From positions 62,001 through 126,000 of the forward strand of contig NZ_LLYA01000112.1 in assembly GCF_001440415.1 (NCBI RefSeq): DNA of 64,000 nucleotides, read 5' to 3'. The translations under genes and the position numbers were made by a program. The notes under the pieces are model-generated. The model worked only from the letters and a program-made list of their open reading frames with translations, did no database searches and was not told the origin of the DNA. This document shows, one piece after another, positions 24,897 through 33,465 of this stretch (position 1 is the stretch's first letter; every line of letters begins with the position of its first letter). This DNA is from Bradyrhizobium retamae. GTDB lineage: Bacteria; Pseudomonadota; Alphaproteobacteria; Rhizobiales; Xanthobacteraceae.

Positions 24897-25268
24897 TGGC
24901 TCGATCGCACCGGGCCAAAATTAAGGTAATGCCTCGAAAGTGATGAACCAATTGCCGGCCTGCCCCGTCCAATACGGGCTGGCCGCTGCAGCCTGCGTCC
25001 TGTCACGACCCAAACTCGCCGTGCTAGTCGCCTTTGTTCACGCAATCGCGAGGATCATGGCCGGTCGATGCCCGGCTTGGCTCGTTGCCGGTATGATCTG
25101 GATCACACCCATTCTCATGTTCTCGTGTTCTTATGGGGTCCATTGCCGTACCAACCAGCGTGGAACCCGCCCGGCTGCTTTGCCGCGAACAGCCAGCATG
25201 GTACGCTGTAGGTGCTGGAAAGATTGCTTGCCTCACACTGTATAAGCAGTTGGGAGCCAATCCAAGCC
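24897..25268. other. Intergenic region, no gene seen
   Basis: 372 bases between the enamidase and cyclase genes. A 101-codon frame at 24940-25245 has Cys- and Trp-rich composition with no family pattern and is probably noise. I see no strong hairpin or operator; the promoter of the cyclase gene should be here. Confidence 0.4.
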
Positions 25269-26828
25269 ATGGCCCAAATTCGTGACATCAAGTCAGGCCG
25301 ACCGGGTGAGCGATCGCCCGAACCAATGCCACGCCGCCTTGCGGCCATCGTGGCAGGCGACATCTCCGGTTACAGCCGTCTGATGCAGATCGACGAGGAA
25401 GGGACGCACAATCGCGTCAAGCGGATCGAGCGCGATCTCATCGAACCCAGCATCAGAGAACATCACGGCAGGCTTGTCAAAACCACGGGCGACGGCTTCA
25501 TCGCCATTTTCGACAGCCCGGTCGAAGCCGTCCGATCCAGCATCGTGATCCAGCAAAATCTGGTTGGCCGCAATGCATCACTGCCCAAGCATCATTGGAT
25601 CGAGTATCGGATTGGCGTCAATCTTGGCGACGTGATTATCGAAACCGACGACGTCTATGGCGACGGCGTCAATATTGCCACGCGGCTTGAGGGCATAGCC
25701 CATCCTGGCGAAGTCTATATCTCCGGCGGCATTTATGAGCAGATAAAGCATAAGCTGGTTTGCGGATACGAGTCGCTCGGTGATCGAAAGGTCAAGAACA
25801 TCACCGATCCCGTTCGGGTCTACCGCGTGCTTCCCGACCCCTCCGCCCTTAACGCATATCGGAACCGGCGCGAACGCGTCCTGATCCTCTTGCTCTGCAT
25901 CGCGATGCTGACCATTGCGATCGGTTCTCTCTGGTACATGTTCGCACCGCCTCGCAAGGCTATAAATCAGGCGTCGGCTCCCGTTTCATCTCCGGCGGAC
26001 GCGCCGAAGACGCCTGCGCCAGCCGCGAAACAACGAGCGCCGGCGCCCCAACCTTCTCCTTCACCAACTCAACAACAGGCGGCGCCGCTACCGCCGCCGG
26101 CGTCTCCCGCACCAGAGACTCCGCCCACGACGCAAGCGGCCGCGCCGGTTCGAGAACCCGAGATGATTTCGCTTCGGGGCGGTAGCTTCGCCATGGGCAG
26201 CAACGAAGATGCTTCGGAAAAGCCCGTCCGTCAGGTAACGGTCAAGCCATTTGCGATGGGGAAATTTCCCGTCACCGTGCAGGAATGGAACGCATGCGCC
26301 GCCGCAAAGGCATGCGGATTCACGGCAGCCGGAAAGGACGATGCGCCTGTTACAAACGTAAGCTGGAGCGATGCCAAGCAATATGTCGCGTGGCTCGCGG
26401 AAACCACGGGAAAACCATATCGACTGCCGAGCGAAGCCGAATGGGAGTATGCCGCGCGTGGCGGCACTCAGACCCGATACTGGTGGGGCGATCAGTTTCA
26501 GCCCGGCATGGTCAATTGCAAGAACTGCAGCGACATTCCAGCCACCGACCAGCCGGTGAAGGTCGGCAGCCTCAAGCCAAATCCTTTTGGGCTGTTTGAT
26601 ATGGGCGGCGGTGTCGATCAATGGGTCGAAGATTGCTGGCACAGAAATTATCAAGGCGCGCCGGGAGACGGGTCAGCATGGGTCGAGAATGCATGTTCCT
26701 CGCATGTCATCCGCTCCGGCTCCTGGAGGAAGGACTCAGGCTATGCCCGCGTCTCAAACCGCGGCAGCTATGACACCAACGTGCGATACCCCACCCACGG
26801 TTTCCGCGTCGCGCTATCTCTCAAGTAG
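25269..26828 (+). CDS. Class III adenylate/guanylate cyclase fused to a SUMF1-like domain
   Basis: 519 residues. Domain order: cyclase catalytic domain about 20-190 (AAIVAGDISGYSRLM with metal Asp31, KTTGDGFIAIF, GVNLGDVIIETDDVYGDGVNIATRLEGIAHPGEVYISG); one membrane helix about 200-225 (VLILLLCIAMLTIAIGSLWYM); a Pro/Ala/Gln-rich linker to about 295; then a formylglycine-generating-enzyme (SUMF1) fold to the end (MISLRGGSFAMGS...PVTNVSWSDAKQYVAWLAETTGKPYRLPSEAEWEYAARGG...GFRVALS). The catalytic cysteine pair of true FGE is missing (R-S-G-S-W-R-K-D-S-G-Y-A where FGE has cysteines), so the outer domain is probably a sensor. Predicted cytoplasmic cyclase controlled by a periplasmic domain. The last residues lie 16 bases before the DUF4399 gene. 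Confidence 0.85.
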   Translation: MAQIRDIKSGRPGERSPEPMPRRLAAIVAGDISGYSRLMQIDEEGTHNRVKRIERDLIEPSIREHHGRLVKTTGDGFIAIFDSPVEAVRSSIVIQQNLVGRNASLPKHHWIEYRIGVNLGDVIIETDDVYGDGVNIATRLEGIAHPGEVYISGGIYEQIKHKLVCGYESLGDRKVKNITDPVRVYRVLPDPSALNAYRNRRERVLILLLCIAMLTIAIGSLWYMFAPPRKAINQASAPVSSPADAPKTPAPAAKQRAPAPQPSPSPTQQQAAPLPPPASPAPETPPTTQAAAPVREPEMISLRGGSFAMGSNEDASEKPVRQVTVKPFAMGKFPVTVQEWNACAAAKACGFTAAGKDDAPVTNVSWSDAKQYVAWLAETTGKPYRLPSEAEWEYAARGGTQTRYWWGDQFQPGMVNCKNCSDIPATDQPVKVGSLKPNPFGLFDMGGGVDQWVEDCWHRNYQGAPGDGSAWVENACSSHVIRSGSWRKDSGYARVSNRGSYDTNVRYPTHGFRVALSLK

Positions 26829-26844
26829 CCTTAAGGGGCGGGTG

Positions 26845-27270
26845 ATGAAGTTCATGCAGTGGATCGCTCTCTCAGCAGCGCTCACTTGCCTGCCGTTCGC
26901 CGCGTATGCTCAAGGCAAGCCCGCGCACAAGGAGGCCCTTCTCTATTTCATTTGGCCGCAGAACGGCGCCGTCATCAAGGGCGCATTCTGGTGCCGTTTC
27001 GGTCTGCGCAACATGGGCGTCACGCACGCCGGCGATAATTACCCGAACAGCGGCCATCACCACCTGCTGATCAATGTGAATGAGCCGCTCAATCTTAATG
27101 AGCCGATTCCGCAGGACAAGTCACATCTTCATTTCGGCGCCGGCCAGACCGAGGCTCGACTCGAGTTGCCACCGGGCAAACATACGCTCCAGCTCGTGCT
27201 GGGCGACGCCGAACACTATCCGCACGTTCCGCCAGTGGTTTCGCAGAAAATTACCATCACGGTGAAATAG
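26845..27270 (+). CDS. DUF4399 family periplasmic protein
   Basis: 141 residues. Signal peptide (MQWIALSAALTCLPFAAYAQ) followed by a single domain with LYFIWPQNGAVIKGAFWCRFGLRNMGV, SGHHHLLINV and KSHLHFGAGQTEARLELPPGKHTLQLVLGDAEHYPHVPPVVSQKI. The histidine clusters (GHHH, HLH, HYPH) suggest metal or haem binding. DUF4399 has no settled function to my knowledge. It lies directly downstream of the cyclase-SUMF1 gene and upstream of SBP56. Confidence 0.8.
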   Translation: MKFMQWIALSAALTCLPFAAYAQGKPAHKEALLYFIWPQNGAVIKGAFWCRFGLRNMGVTHAGDNYPNSGHHHLLINVNEPLNLNEPIPQDKSHLHFGAGQTEARLELPPGKHTLQLVLGDAEHYPHVPPVVSQKITITVK

Positions 27271-27324
27271 AGCGGAACCCCTCCGCCGACTTTGACCATT
27301 CCAGGCAAACAGGGAGGCAGTACG

Positions 27325-28725
27325 ATGAACATTCGGCCAGACCCCACGTTTCACGCTTCGCCAAAGCTTGCCATGGAAGCTCCACCGGAGAGCTTCGCCT
27401 ACACCGTGCTGCTGAGCCCGGACGCCTCAAAGCCGGACGCCCTTGCCGTGATCGACGTCAAGCCGGGCTCTTCGAGTTACGGCCAGATCGTTCACACCGT
27501 GACGATGCCCAACAAGGGCGACGAATTTCATCATTTCGGCTGGAACGCCTGCTCGTCGGCCCTGTCGCCGCTGACCGGACATGCCTTCCTTGAGCGCCGC
27601 TATCTCATCATCCCCGGCATGCGGTCGTCCCGCATCTATATCGTCGACACCAAACCCGACCCGACCAAGGCGGCGATACACAAGATCATCGAGCCTGAAG
27701 AGATCTTCAGGAAGACCGGATATTCGCGGCCCCACACCGTTCATTGCGGGCCGGAAGGCATTTACATCTCTACGCTCGGAGGCAGCGGCAAGGACGGCAC
27801 TGACGGACCGCCCGGCGTCTTCATCATGGATTGCGAGACGTTCGAGGTGCTCGGACGGTGGGAGCTCGATCGCGGTTCGCAACAACTGCATTATGACTTC
27901 TGGTGGAACCTGCCTCGCGACTACATGGTGACAAGCGAGTGGGCACTGCCGCCGCAGTTCGAGAACGGGATTGTGCCGGAAGATCTGCTTTCCAACAAAT
28001 ACGGCCATCGGATCCACTTCTGGGATCTGCGCGCCCGGCGCAATGTCCAGACCATCGATCTCGGCGCCAACCATCAGATGGCGCTGGAGGTACGTCCCGC
28101 GCATGATCCGGTGCGCGAATACGGCTTCCTGGGCGTCGTGGTCGACACCACCAACCTCGAAGGCTCGATCTGGACGTGGTGGCGCGAGGGCGGCAAGTTT
28201 CACATCGAGAAGACGGCGACAATCCCCCCGGAGCCTGCGGCAAAGGAGCAACTGCCGCCACTACTACAGGGTTTTGGCGCCGTGCCGCCGCTGGTCTCGG
28301 ACATCGACCTGTCGATGGACGACAAGTTCCTCTACGTCGCCTGCTGGGGCACCGGCGAGATGCGTCAATACAACGTCAACGAACCGCGAAGGCCGAAGCT
28401 TGCCGGCTCGGTCCGCATCGGCGGCATCGCGCGCCGCACGCCGCACCCGAACGGCAAGGCGTTTGCGGGCGGCCCGCAGATGGTCGAGATCAGCCGCGAC
28501 GGCAAGCGGGTGTACTGGACCAACTCGCTGTACTCGACATGGGACGACCAGTTCTACCCCGACGGTGTTCCGGGAGCCATGGTGATGGCCAATGCGAAGC
28601 CGGACGGTGGTCTCGAACTGGCGAGCAACTACTGGGTCAACTTCCCCGACGGCTACCGCGCGCACCAGATCCGGCTCGACGGCGGCGACTGCTCGACGGA
28701 TTCGTTCTGCTATCCGTCGGTTTGA
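27325..28725 (+). CDS. Selenium-binding protein SBP56 family / methanethiol oxidase
   Basis: 466 residues, a full-length SBP56 beta-propeller. Family features include FHHFGWNACSS, RPHTVHCGPEGIYISTLGG, QQLHYDFWWNLPRDYMVTSEW, GHRIHFWDLRAR and VSDIDLSMDDKFLYVACWGTGEMRQY; the conserved histidines are copper ligands in bacterial methanethiol oxidase, which converts methanethiol, O2 and water to formaldehyde, sulfide and H2O2. No signal peptide is obvious, although some bacterial homologues are periplasmic. A strong GGGAGG site precedes the ATG. Sulfide made here could feed the FccB/SoxXYZA proteins 5 kb away (inference). Confidence 0.88.
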   Translation: MNIRPDPTFHASPKLAMEAPPESFAYTVLLSPDASKPDALAVIDVKPGSSSYGQIVHTVTMPNKGDEFHHFGWNACSSALSPLTGHAFLERRYLIIPGMRSSRIYIVDTKPDPTKAAIHKIIEPEEIFRKTGYSRPHTVHCGPEGIYISTLGGSGKDGTDGPPGVFIMDCETFEVLGRWELDRGSQQLHYDFWWNLPRDYMVTSEWALPPQFENGIVPEDLLSNKYGHRIHFWDLRARRNVQTIDLGANHQMALEVRPAHDPVREYGFLGVVVDTTNLEGSIWTWWREGGKFHIEKTATIPPEPAAKEQLPPLLQGFGAVPPLVSDIDLSMDDKFLYVACWGTGEMRQYNVNEPRRPKLAGSVRIGGIARRTPHPNGKAFAGGPQMVEISRDGKRVYWTNSLYSTWDDQFYPDGVPGAMVMANAKPDGGLELASNYWVNFPDGYRAHQIRLDGGDCSTDSFCYPSV

Positions 28726-28728
28726 AAT

Positions 28729-29394
28729 TTGAGCGCAGCCGACTGGACACCGGTCTGGCTCTGGCTGGCTGTCATCGCAAGCGGCCTTTACCACGGCGTC
28801 AACCCGGGCATGGGCTGGCCGCTCGCGGTTTCGGCTGGACTGATGGAGCGGAGCCCGCGTGCGCTGGTGGCCGCGCTTGGGCCGCTCACGGCCGGCCATC
28901 TGCTCGCCATGCTGCTCGTACTCCTTCCCTTCGCGCTGCTCGTTGCCATCGTCGAGTGGCAGCGCACGATACAGATCGGCGCCAGCGTCCTCGTTGTCGC
29001 CTTCGGCCTGTTCCGGTTGGCCAACCGCCGCCATCCGAGAGTTTTAGCGCGGATATCACCGGCGCAACTGGGGCTTTGGTCTTTTGCCGTGGCGCTGGCG
29101 CATGGCGCCGCGCTGATGCTGGTGCCGATCTATCTCGGGCTCTGCCGGCAAGCCGAACTCGACGGCGGCCACGCGGCCGCCGGTACTCTCATCAACGCCA
29201 ATCTCGGAATGGCCGTGCTGGTTGCCACCGTCCACGCCATCGCGATGGTCGCCGCCGGCGGAGTTTGCGCGTGGCTCGCCTACCGCTATCTCGGCCTCCA
29301 GTTCATATCGCAGAGCTGGTTCAACCTGGATACGACCTGGGCCGTCAGCCTCATTCTGGTGGGCGCGGTCGCGCTGGTGTTCAACCTGAGCTGA
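28729..29394 (+). CDS. Polytopic membrane protein next to SBP56, function unknown
   Basis: 221 residues, six or so hydrophobic helices. Notable residues in membranes: LYHGVNPGMGWPLAVSAGLM, GHLLAMLLVLLPFALLV and VALAHGAALMLVPIYLGLC, i.e. three His-Gly/Gly-His motifs reminiscent of the HX-type motifs in small metal transporters (NicO/UreH-like), but I cannot assign the family. The start is a TTG 3 bases after the SBP56 stop, so translation is probably coupled. It may export or import a metal or sulfur species for SBP56 (speculative). Confidence 0.7.
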   Translation: MSAADWTPVWLWLAVIASGLYHGVNPGMGWPLAVSAGLMERSPRALVAALGPLTAGHLLAMLLVLLPFALLVAIVEWQRTIQIGASVLVVAFGLFRLANRRHPRVLARISPAQLGLWSFAVALAHGAALMLVPIYLGLCRQAELDGGHAAAGTLINANLGMAVLVATVHAIAMVAAGGVCAWLAYRYLGLQFISQSWFNLDTTWAVSLILVGAVALVFNLS

Positions 29395-29407
29395 CGCGAG
29401 CTACGCC

Positions 29408-29863
29408 TTAACGCAGCTTGTCGAGCAGCGCGATCAGTGTCTCGCGCTCCTTTGCATCAAGTGGGGCCAGCGTTTCCCGCGAGATCGCGAGGGCATTCGG
29501 CGCGGCCTTCTCGGCCAGTTGCTGGCCGGCGCGCGTCAGACTCACGAGCAGGCGGCGGCCATCCTCGGGATCCGGGCTGGTCTCGGTCAGGCCGCGCGCG
29601 GTGAGACGGTCGATCACGCCCTTGATGGTGGCGACATCCATCGCCGTCAGCCGCCCGAGCAGGTTCTGCGAGCACGGTCCGGTCTCGGTCAGCTTGGCGA
29701 GCGCCGCCCATTGTGTCGGCGTCAGGTTGATGCCGATCTCGCGGGCGAAGATGGTGGCGTGGCGCTGCCAGACCTGACGCAGGATGAAGCCGATCTGTTC
29801 GTCGAGAATGTAGGACGGGCGCAGCGGCTTGACGCTCCGTTTCGGCGAAACACTCCTTCCCAT
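29408..29863 (-). CDS. MarR family regulator, last gene of the nicotinate transporter operon
   Basis: 151 residues with a MarR winged helix: LTPTQWAALAKLTETGPCSQNLLGRLTAMDVATIKGVIDRLTARGLTETSPDPEDGRRLLVSLTRAG (about 45-110). The start at 29863 follows a GGGCGGGAA stretch; upstream in-frame residues overlap livF and look like shadow sequence. It lies 28 bases downstream of livF in the same transcription direction as the 6-hydroxynicotinate reductase operon. A MarR repressor (NicR) controls nicotinate genes in Pseudomonas putida, so this is the best candidate to bind the TTYGTAYACRAA sites, but no direct evidence is visible. Confidence 0.85.
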   Translation of the reverse strand: MGRSVSPKRSVKPLRPSYILDEQIGFILRQVWQRHATIFAREIGINLTPTQWAALAKLTETGPCSQNLLGRLTAMDVATIKGVIDRLTARGLTETSPDPEDGRRLLVSLTRAGQQLAEKAAPNALAISRETLAPLDAKERETLIALLDKLR

Positions 29864-29891
29864 CTGCGTTCCCGCCCTTCTCCCTCGCCGG

Positions 29892-30596
29892 TCACAGCGA
29901 CAGATGCGCGTCCCGGATATCCGGCCGCGCGTCGAGTTCGGCCATCGTGCCGCCGAAGCAAATCTTGCCACGCTCGATGATGTAGGCGCGGTCCGAAATC
30001 AGCCGCGCGAAATGCAGGTTCTGCTCCGAGACCACGATGCTGACGCCTTCCTTCTTCATCGCCAGGATGGCGTCGACCATCTGTTCGACGATTTTTGGCG
30101 ATAACCCTTCCGACGGCTCGTCGAGCAGAACGAGCGACGGATTGCCCATCAGGGTTCGCGCAATCGTCAGCATCTGCTGCTCGCCGCCGCTCATCCGCCC
30201 ACCCGACCGATTACGCATCTCGCCGAGATTGGGAAACAGCGTGAACAGTTTTTCGTGCGTCCAATGCGGCGCGTTCCGCCGTTTTGGCTGGCGGCCGACT
30301 TCGAGATTTTCCTCGACCGTAAGATCCGTGAAGATGCGCCGCTCCTCCGGCACATAGCCGAGCCCACCACGCACGATCGCATGCGTCGGCTCGCGGGAGA
30401 CATCCTTGCCCTCGAAAACGATCCGTCCCGAACGGTTCTCGACCAGGCCGACGATGGAGCGGAAGGTCGTCGACTTGCCGGCCCCGTTGCGGCCGAGCAG
30501 AGCCACCACTTCGCCCTCGCCGACTTCCAGCGCGATATCGAACAAGATATGCGCCGGACCGTAGAAGCTGTTGAGATCGGCGACTTGCAGCTTCAT
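29892..30596 (-). CDS. livF: Branched-chain-type ABC importer ATPase LivF
   Basis: 234 residues. Walker A GRNGAGKST (about 36), Q-loop, signature MSGGEQQML, Walker B LVLLDEPSEGLSP and switch VSEQN. The LivF trait GLGYVPEERRIFTDLTVEENLEVG is present. The start overlaps the livG stop by ATGA. Part of a five-component importer encoded between the AA_synth protein and the MarR regulator; the substrate is likely nicotinate or a related acid by context, not branched-chain amino acids. Confidence 0.9.
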   Translation of the reverse strand: MKLQVADLNSFYGPAHILFDIALEVGEGEVVALLGRNGAGKSTTFRSIVGLVENRSGRIVFEGKDVSREPTHAIVRGGLGYVPEERRIFTDLTVEENLEVGRQPKRRNAPHWTHEKLFTLFPNLGEMRNRSGGRMSGGEQQMLTIARTLMGNPSLVLLDEPSEGLSPKIVEQMVDAILAMKKEGVSIVVSEQNLHFARLISDRAYIIERGKICFGGTMAELDARPDIRDAHLSL

Positions 30597-31384
30597 GCGC
30601 CGGCTCCCTCGCGATGACGCGCATCGTAGACCAGTCCTTCGCCGAGATAGATCGCGCGCACCTGCGGATTGCCACGAACTTCCTCGGGCGAGCCTTCGGC
30701 GATCAGGCTGCCGCGGTTGAGCACAAGGATGCGGTCGGCATGTTCGAACACCACATCCATGTCGTGCTCGGTGAAGAGCACGCCGATCGACTGTTCGCGG
30801 GCGATGCTTGCGGTCAGCCGCATCAGCTCGATCCGCTCGCGCGGCGCCATGCCCGCGGTAGGCTCATCCATCAGCAGCAGCCTGGGCTGGTTGGCGAGCG
30901 CGATCGCAAGTTCCAGTCGCTTGAGGTCGCCATAGGCAAGCTCACCGCACGGACGCTCGGCATAGGCGCCCATGCCAACGAGGTCGAGCAGCCGGCCCGC
31001 CTCCTCGCGGGCGTAAGCCGCCGTCGAGCCCCAGAGGTTGAACAACTGCCTGCCATACGACACCAGTGCGACCTGCACGTTCTCGCGCACGGTCATGGTC
31101 GGAAATGTCGCCGTGATCTGGAACGTGCGCCCGACGCCGAGCCGCCAGATTGCGCGCGGCTTTCGGCCGACCGTATCCTCGCCGAGCAGATGGATCCGTC
31201 CGCTGTCCGGCATGTTCTGGCCGTTGAGCATGTCGAAGCAGGTGCTTTTTCCCGCACCGTTGGGTCCGATCAGCGCGAGAATTTCGCCCGCACGCAGTTC
31301 GAACGACACGCTGCGCACCGCGTGCACGCCGCCATAGGATTTGCTTAAGCCTTCGACCTTCAGCAATGTCGGGACCATGCTCAT
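30593..31384 (-). CDS. livG: Branched-chain-type ABC importer ATPase LivG
   Basis: 263 residues. Walker A GPNGAGKST, LivG-type GVGRTFQITATFPTMTVRENVQVAL, signature LAYGDLKRLELAIAL, Walker B LLLMDEPTAGMAP and TEHDMDVVFEHADRILVLNRG. The start at 31384 (MSMVPTLLKVEGL) overlaps the permease stop by ATGA. Works with LivF, the fused permease and the LivJ-type binding protein. Confidence 0.9.
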   Translation of the reverse strand: MSMVPTLLKVEGLSKSYGGVHAVRSVSFELRAGEILALIGPNGAGKSTCFDMLNGQNMPDSGRIHLLGEDTVGRKPRAIWRLGVGRTFQITATFPTMTVRENVQVALVSYGRQLFNLWGSTAAYAREEAGRLLDLVGMGAYAERPCGELAYGDLKRLELAIALANQPRLLLMDEPTAGMAPRERIELMRLTASIAREQSIGVLFTEHDMDVVFEHADRILVLNRGSLIAEGSPEEVRGNPQVRAIYLGEGLVYDARHREGAGA

Positions 31385-33267
31385 TCGGCAACCTCGATCC
31401 GGGAGGTTGCGAGCGCAGATTTTGTACCGGCGGAGCGCCGGCGATTCCGGATCGTCTCCAGCGTCCCGACGATGCCCTTGGGGAACGCCACCACCATCAG
31501 CACGATGAAGCCGCCCAGCACCAGCTTGGAAAGATCGGTCTGGCTGACCAGCCAGATGTTTGCCGCCTTGAACACGATGGCGCCGATCACCGCGCCGGAA
31601 ACCGTCTCGACGCCGCCGAGCAGAACCATGACCAGTGCATCCACAGAGAGCGAGATGCCGACGCTGTCCGGGAAGACGCTTCCCTTCAGATAGGCGAACA
31701 ACGCGCCGCCGATGCCCGCCACCGTTCCTGATATGACGAAAGCTGTCCACTGCACGCGCTTGCCATTGATGCCGATCGCCTCGCTACGCAGCGGCGAGTC
31801 CCGCGTTGCGCGCAGCGCAAAGCCAAACGGTGAGAATACCATCACCCGGAGCACAGTGATCACGAGCGCCGTGATGCCGAGCGACAACCAATAGAAATTA
31901 GCGGGGCTCGCCGCCCATCTCTCCGGCCATACGCCCAAAATGCCGTTGTCGCCGCCGGTCACCTCGACCCACTGAAACGCGATCGACCAGACGATCTGCG
32001 CAAAGGCCAACGTTAGCATCGCGAAATAGACACCGGAGAGTTGCACGGCGAAAAAGCCGAATACCGCGGCGCCCAGCAGCCCCAGCACCGGGCCGAGCAG
32101 CAGCGAAACGATCATCGGCAGTCCCGCCGCCTTGGCGAGGAATGCGACGCCATAGGCGCCAAGCCCGAAATAGGCGGCATGGCCGAACGAGGCGAGGCCG
32201 CCAACCGACATCAGGAAATGGAGGCTGGCGGCGAAGATGACGAAGATCGCGATTTCCGATCCGACGGTGAGCGCGTAGTTGCCGGCAAACAACGGCAGCA
32301 TGGCCGCAAGGACCAGCGCACCCAGTGACATCAACCGTTCACCCGAGGTGAGCGGCCGCCACGGCGTGACGGTCAGGCCCGGCGTGCGCCGTGCGGCAGC
32401 TTCCGGCTTGCCGAACAGGCCCCATGGGCGCACGATCAGTACCACCGCCATCACCAGGAACACCAGGATGATGGATATCTTCGGGAAGATGAGAATACCG
32501 AAGGCGTTGAGTTCGGACACCAGCACGGCCGCGACAAAGGCGCCGATGATGCTGCCGAGCCCGCCGATCACCACCACCACGAACACTTCGACGATGATGC
32601 GCAGGTCCAGCGCGTGATGCACCGCATCGCGCGGAATCTGCAGCGCGCCGCCGAGCGCCGCCAAAAAAACACCGAGCGCGAACACGCTGGTGAACAGCCA
32701 TTTCTGATTGACGCCGAGCGCTGCCACCATGTCGCGGTCCTGCGTCGCCGCGCGCACCAAAACGCCCCAGCGCGTGCGCTGGAATAGCAGCCAAAGAATG
32801 CCGAGCACGATCGGGCAAAGCGCGATCAGGAACAGGTCGTAGCTCGGAATATTCTGGCCGAAAAAATCGACCGCGCCCTTGAAGCCGGGTGCGCGACGGC
32901 CGAGCAGATCGTCCGGGCCCCAGATCATCACGACGATGTCCTGAACCATCAAGGTGAGGCCGAACGTTGCCAGCAACTGGAAGAGCTCCGGCGCATGATA
33001 GATCCGCCGCAGCAGCACCATCTCGACCAGCACGCCGATGATGGCAACGATCAGCGCTGCAACGACGATGCCGCCCCAGAAGCCAAGCGCGCCGGAGAAC
33101 CGCTCGGTCAGCGTGAACGCGACATAGGCGCCGAGCATATAGAACGCGCCATGGGCAAAGTTCACAATCCGGGTCACGCCGAAGATGATCGACAGCCCCG
33201 ATGCGACCAAAAACAGCGACGCCGCGCTGGCGAGACCGGTCAGGAACTGAACGAAGTAGAAAGCCAT
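31381..33267 (-). CDS. Fused LivH-LivM ABC importer permease
   Basis: 628 residues. The first half (about 1-290) is LivH-like: FLVASGLSIIFGVTRIVNFAHGAFYMLGAYVAFTL and later VVVIGGLGSIIGAFVAAVLVSEL. The second half (about 310-605) is LivM-like: ASLHFLMSVGGLASFGHAAYFGLGAYGVAFL and GGVETVSGAVIGAIVFKAANIWL. A hydrophilic joint (KPEAAARRTPGLTVTPWRPLTSGER) connects them. Two normally separate permeases are therefore one polypeptide with about 17-19 helices. A GC-rich repeat fills the 198 bases between it and the upstream binding-protein gene. Confidence 0.9.
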   Translation of the reverse strand: MAFYFVQFLTGLASAASLFLVASGLSIIFGVTRIVNFAHGAFYMLGAYVAFTLTERFSGALGFWGGIVVAALIVAIIGVLVEMVLLRRIYHAPELFQLLATFGLTLMVQDIVVMIWGPDDLLGRRAPGFKGAVDFFGQNIPSYDLFLIALCPIVLGILWLLFQRTRWGVLVRAATQDRDMVAALGVNQKWLFTSVFALGVFLAALGGALQIPRDAVHHALDLRIIVEVFVVVVIGGLGSIIGAFVAAVLVSELNAFGILIFPKISIILVFLVMAVVLIVRPWGLFGKPEAAARRTPGLTVTPWRPLTSGERLMSLGALVLAAMLPLFAGNYALTVGSEIAIFVIFAASLHFLMSVGGLASFGHAAYFGLGAYGVAFLAKAAGLPMIVSLLLGPVLGLLGAAVFGFFAVQLSGVYFAMLTLAFAQIVWSIAFQWVEVTGGDNGILGVWPERWAASPANFYWLSLGITALVITVLRVMVFSPFGFALRATRDSPLRSEAIGINGKRVQWTAFVISGTVAGIGGALFAYLKGSVFPDSVGISLSVDALVMVLLGGVETVSGAVIGAIVFKAANIWLVSQTDLSKLVLGGFIVLMVVAFPKGIVGTLETIRNRRRSAGTKSALATSRIEVAE

Positions 33268-33325
33268 TGGCGGTCCGGGTTAGTGGTCTATTGCATCAAG
33301 GTAGATCGGCGTCGGAGGTTTGGGT

Positions 33326-33452
33326 CACCCCTCCCCGCTTGCGGGAAGAGATCGGATCGCCCTTGCGATCCGCGTGAGGGGGTACAGGTCGATCTGCTGC
33401 CACAACTCGCGGAGAGCCCCCCGCCCCTCTCCACGTAAGAACGGGGAGAGGG
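33326..33452. repeat. GC-rich hairpin repeat between livJ-like gene and permease
   Basis: Contains CGGATCGC-CCTT-GCGATCCG (33353-33372, perfect 8-bp stem) within longer imperfect arms (ACCCCTC...GAGGGGGT), and CCCTCTCC (33425-33432) pairing with GGAGAGGG (33445-33452). It lies within the operon; such elements often leave more transcript of the upstream binding-protein gene than of the downstream membrane genes. Resembles Bradyrhizobium CCCTCTCCCC repeats (from memory). Confidence 0.55.
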
Positions 33453-33465
33453 AGAGGAGAGTGTA

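Noticed and set aside
24940..25245. A 101-codon frame between the enamidase and cyclase genes
   Set aside because: No ribosome site, odd composition and no family resemblance; left as intergenic.
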